Of a stretch of DNA of 6,129 nt, positions 5,488 through 6,129 are shown one piece after another. The DNA comes from Actinomycetota bacterium (GTDB lineage: Bacteria; Actinomycetota; Thermoleophilia; Gaiellales; Gaiellaceae): the NCBI GenBank assembly GCA_013816275.1, contig JACDER010000098.1, positions 1 through 6,129 of the forward strand, given 5' to 3'. Every line of letters starts with the position of its first letter. Within the stretch, counting starts at the first letter, position 1. A program made the translations under genes and the position numbers. The notes beneath the pieces were generated by a model. The model was given only the letters and a program-made list of their open reading frames with translations, made no database searches and had not been told where the DNA came from.

Positions 5488-5798
5488 TGCGCTCGTGCTC
5501 ACCTCCGGCAGAATGTCCTTGGTAGGCACCTCAAATGGCTGCGGCTCACCGTCCGGCATGCGGACAAGCTAGCTCCAGCGCCTACACTCCCGAGTGAAAA
5601 TCGGCCCCCCGGGATCGACACCGGGCAAAGAGCAATGGGCTCGCTGCGCGGCGGTCTAACCGCCACTCCGCGACCGATTCGGGCACCACAGCGCATCGCA
5701 CAGACGTTTGCGAGCCTCCGCGGCTGAGGAGTCAGCGCTAGGCTGCTAGCGACTCGCATTTCTGCTTTAGGCTCGTTCGCCCGGGGACGGAGAGCATC
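5488..5798. other. Non-coding region with several small hairpins
   Basis: No frame on either strand reads as convincing protein between the operon leader and the GTG at 5799. The region holds short hairpins: GTCCG/CGGAC at 5551-5565, CCCGG/CCGGG at 5608-5625, GGCGGT-CTA-ACCGCC at 5650-5664 and CGCTAG-GCTG-CTAGCG at 5736-5751. The end of the mobile module probably lies here, but no terminus was identified. No good promoter for the 5799 gene could be named. Confidence 0.45.
5789..5794 (+). promoter_or_regulatory. Ribosome binding site GGAGAG for the 5799 gene
   Basis: GGAG (5789-5792) lies six bases before GTG 5799. It fixes the start of a gene that would otherwise lack an ATG and whose first residues match its family's usual opening. 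Confidence 0.7.
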
Positions 5799-6129
5799 GT
5801 GGACGGCTACTTCACTTACGATCGCGACGTTCTGTTCCAGCAAGTCTGGTCAGAGCCCGTACGGAAGCTCGCGAAGCGCTACAGAATTTCTGACGTCGCG
5901 CTCGCGAAGGTCTGCCGGAAGCTGCGCGTTCCTATCCCCAGTCGTGGCTACTGGGCGCAAGTCGCCGCCGGTCAACACCCGGTCAAGCCCGAGCTCGAGG
6001 CATTACCCGAAGGTGCTCAGACCAAGCTCTACGTGCGCCGGGGGCGTCGCGAAGTCGTCGAGCTCACCGCCGAAGCGGAAGCCCTCGCGTCTCGCGAAAA
6101 GAGTCCAGATGCGGCAATCGTCGTTCCGG
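5799..6129 (+). CDS. Helix-turn-helix protein with PSRGYWA motif, uncharacterised family, partial
   Basis: GTG 5799 opens 110 in-frame codons to the window edge with no stop. The first residues FTYDRDVLFQQVWSEPVRKL (about 5-24), then LAKRYRISDVALAKVCRKLR (24-43) and VPIPSRGYWA (44-53), match a widespread bacterial family whose members begin with YDR...L...VW.EP...LA..YG(V/I)SD.AL.K.C....VP.P.RGYW. Residues about 24-43 form a helix-turn-helix, so DNA binding is likely. The function is unknown to me. Family members often turn up in accessory DNA, in keeping with the neighbouring transposition module, but orientation is opposite to that operon and the two are 450 bases apart, so it may be cargo, a flanking host gene or part of another mobile unit. 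After residue 55 the sequence becomes charged and less conserved-looking (KLYVRRGRREVVELTAEAEA). Confidence 0.8.
   Translation, partial: MDGYFTYDRDVLFQQVWSEPVRKLAKRYRISDVALAKVCRKLRVPIPSRGYWAQVAAGQHPVKPELEALPEGAQTKLYVRRGRREVVELTAEAEALASREKSPDAAIVVP

Noticed and set aside
1..6129. CRISPR array or associated RNA for guided transposition
   Set aside because: No regularly spaced direct repeats of 25-40 bases and no Cas-like protein are present; the only periodic repeat is a two-copy 11-mer at 1224-1258.

Overview
The window is GC-rich DNA that looks like the chromosome of a myxobacterium or a related Myxococcota member. That placement is inferred from the very GC-rich wobble positions in the central genes, from a leftward protein with SLDDIWVAG...VWHYDG propeller-type repeats, and from a short coiled-coil lipoprotein with a Cys-pair tail. 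No rRNA, tRNA or other taxonomic marker is present.

Layout, left to right. (1) Positions 1-789, minus strand: the 3'-truncated body of a secreted-type or propeller-like protein that runs off the left edge and lacks a convincing start. It is less GC-rich than the centre of the window. (2) Positions 857-1330, plus strand: a small predicted lipoprotein with a coiled coil, head-to-head with gene 1. (3) Positions 1312-5340 (or 5352), minus strand: a compact four-gene operon that is the core of the window. In transcription order it holds a zinc-ribbon plus helix-turn-helix protein, a DDE transposase of the MuA/TnsB/TniA/IstA type with a DD35E triad, an ExeA/TniB-like AAA+ ATPase, and a RepA-like (AAA_25 type) RecA-fold ATPase with a C-terminal winged-helix-like tail. 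The last three genes are translationally coupled through TGATG and ATGA overlaps. (4) Positions 5341-5798: a non-coding stretch with several hairpins, among them a set of alternating CGAGGG/CCCTCG elements that can fold in two mutually exclusive ways. (5) Positions 5799-6129, plus strand: the start of a helix-turn-helix protein of a conserved uncharacterised family, cut by the right edge.

How the genes probably work together: transposase plus AAA+ adaptor is the catalytic and regulatory pair of Mu/Tn7/Tn5053/IS21-type transposition. Here it is joined by two extra genes, an upstream Cys-rich DNA-binding protein and a downstream second ATPase, and there is no TniQ and no resolvase in the operon. 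That makes the module a plausible unusual Tn7/Mu-like element with two ATPases of different folds. I could not find terminal inverted repeats or a target-site duplication, so its ends, and whether it is still mobile, remain open.
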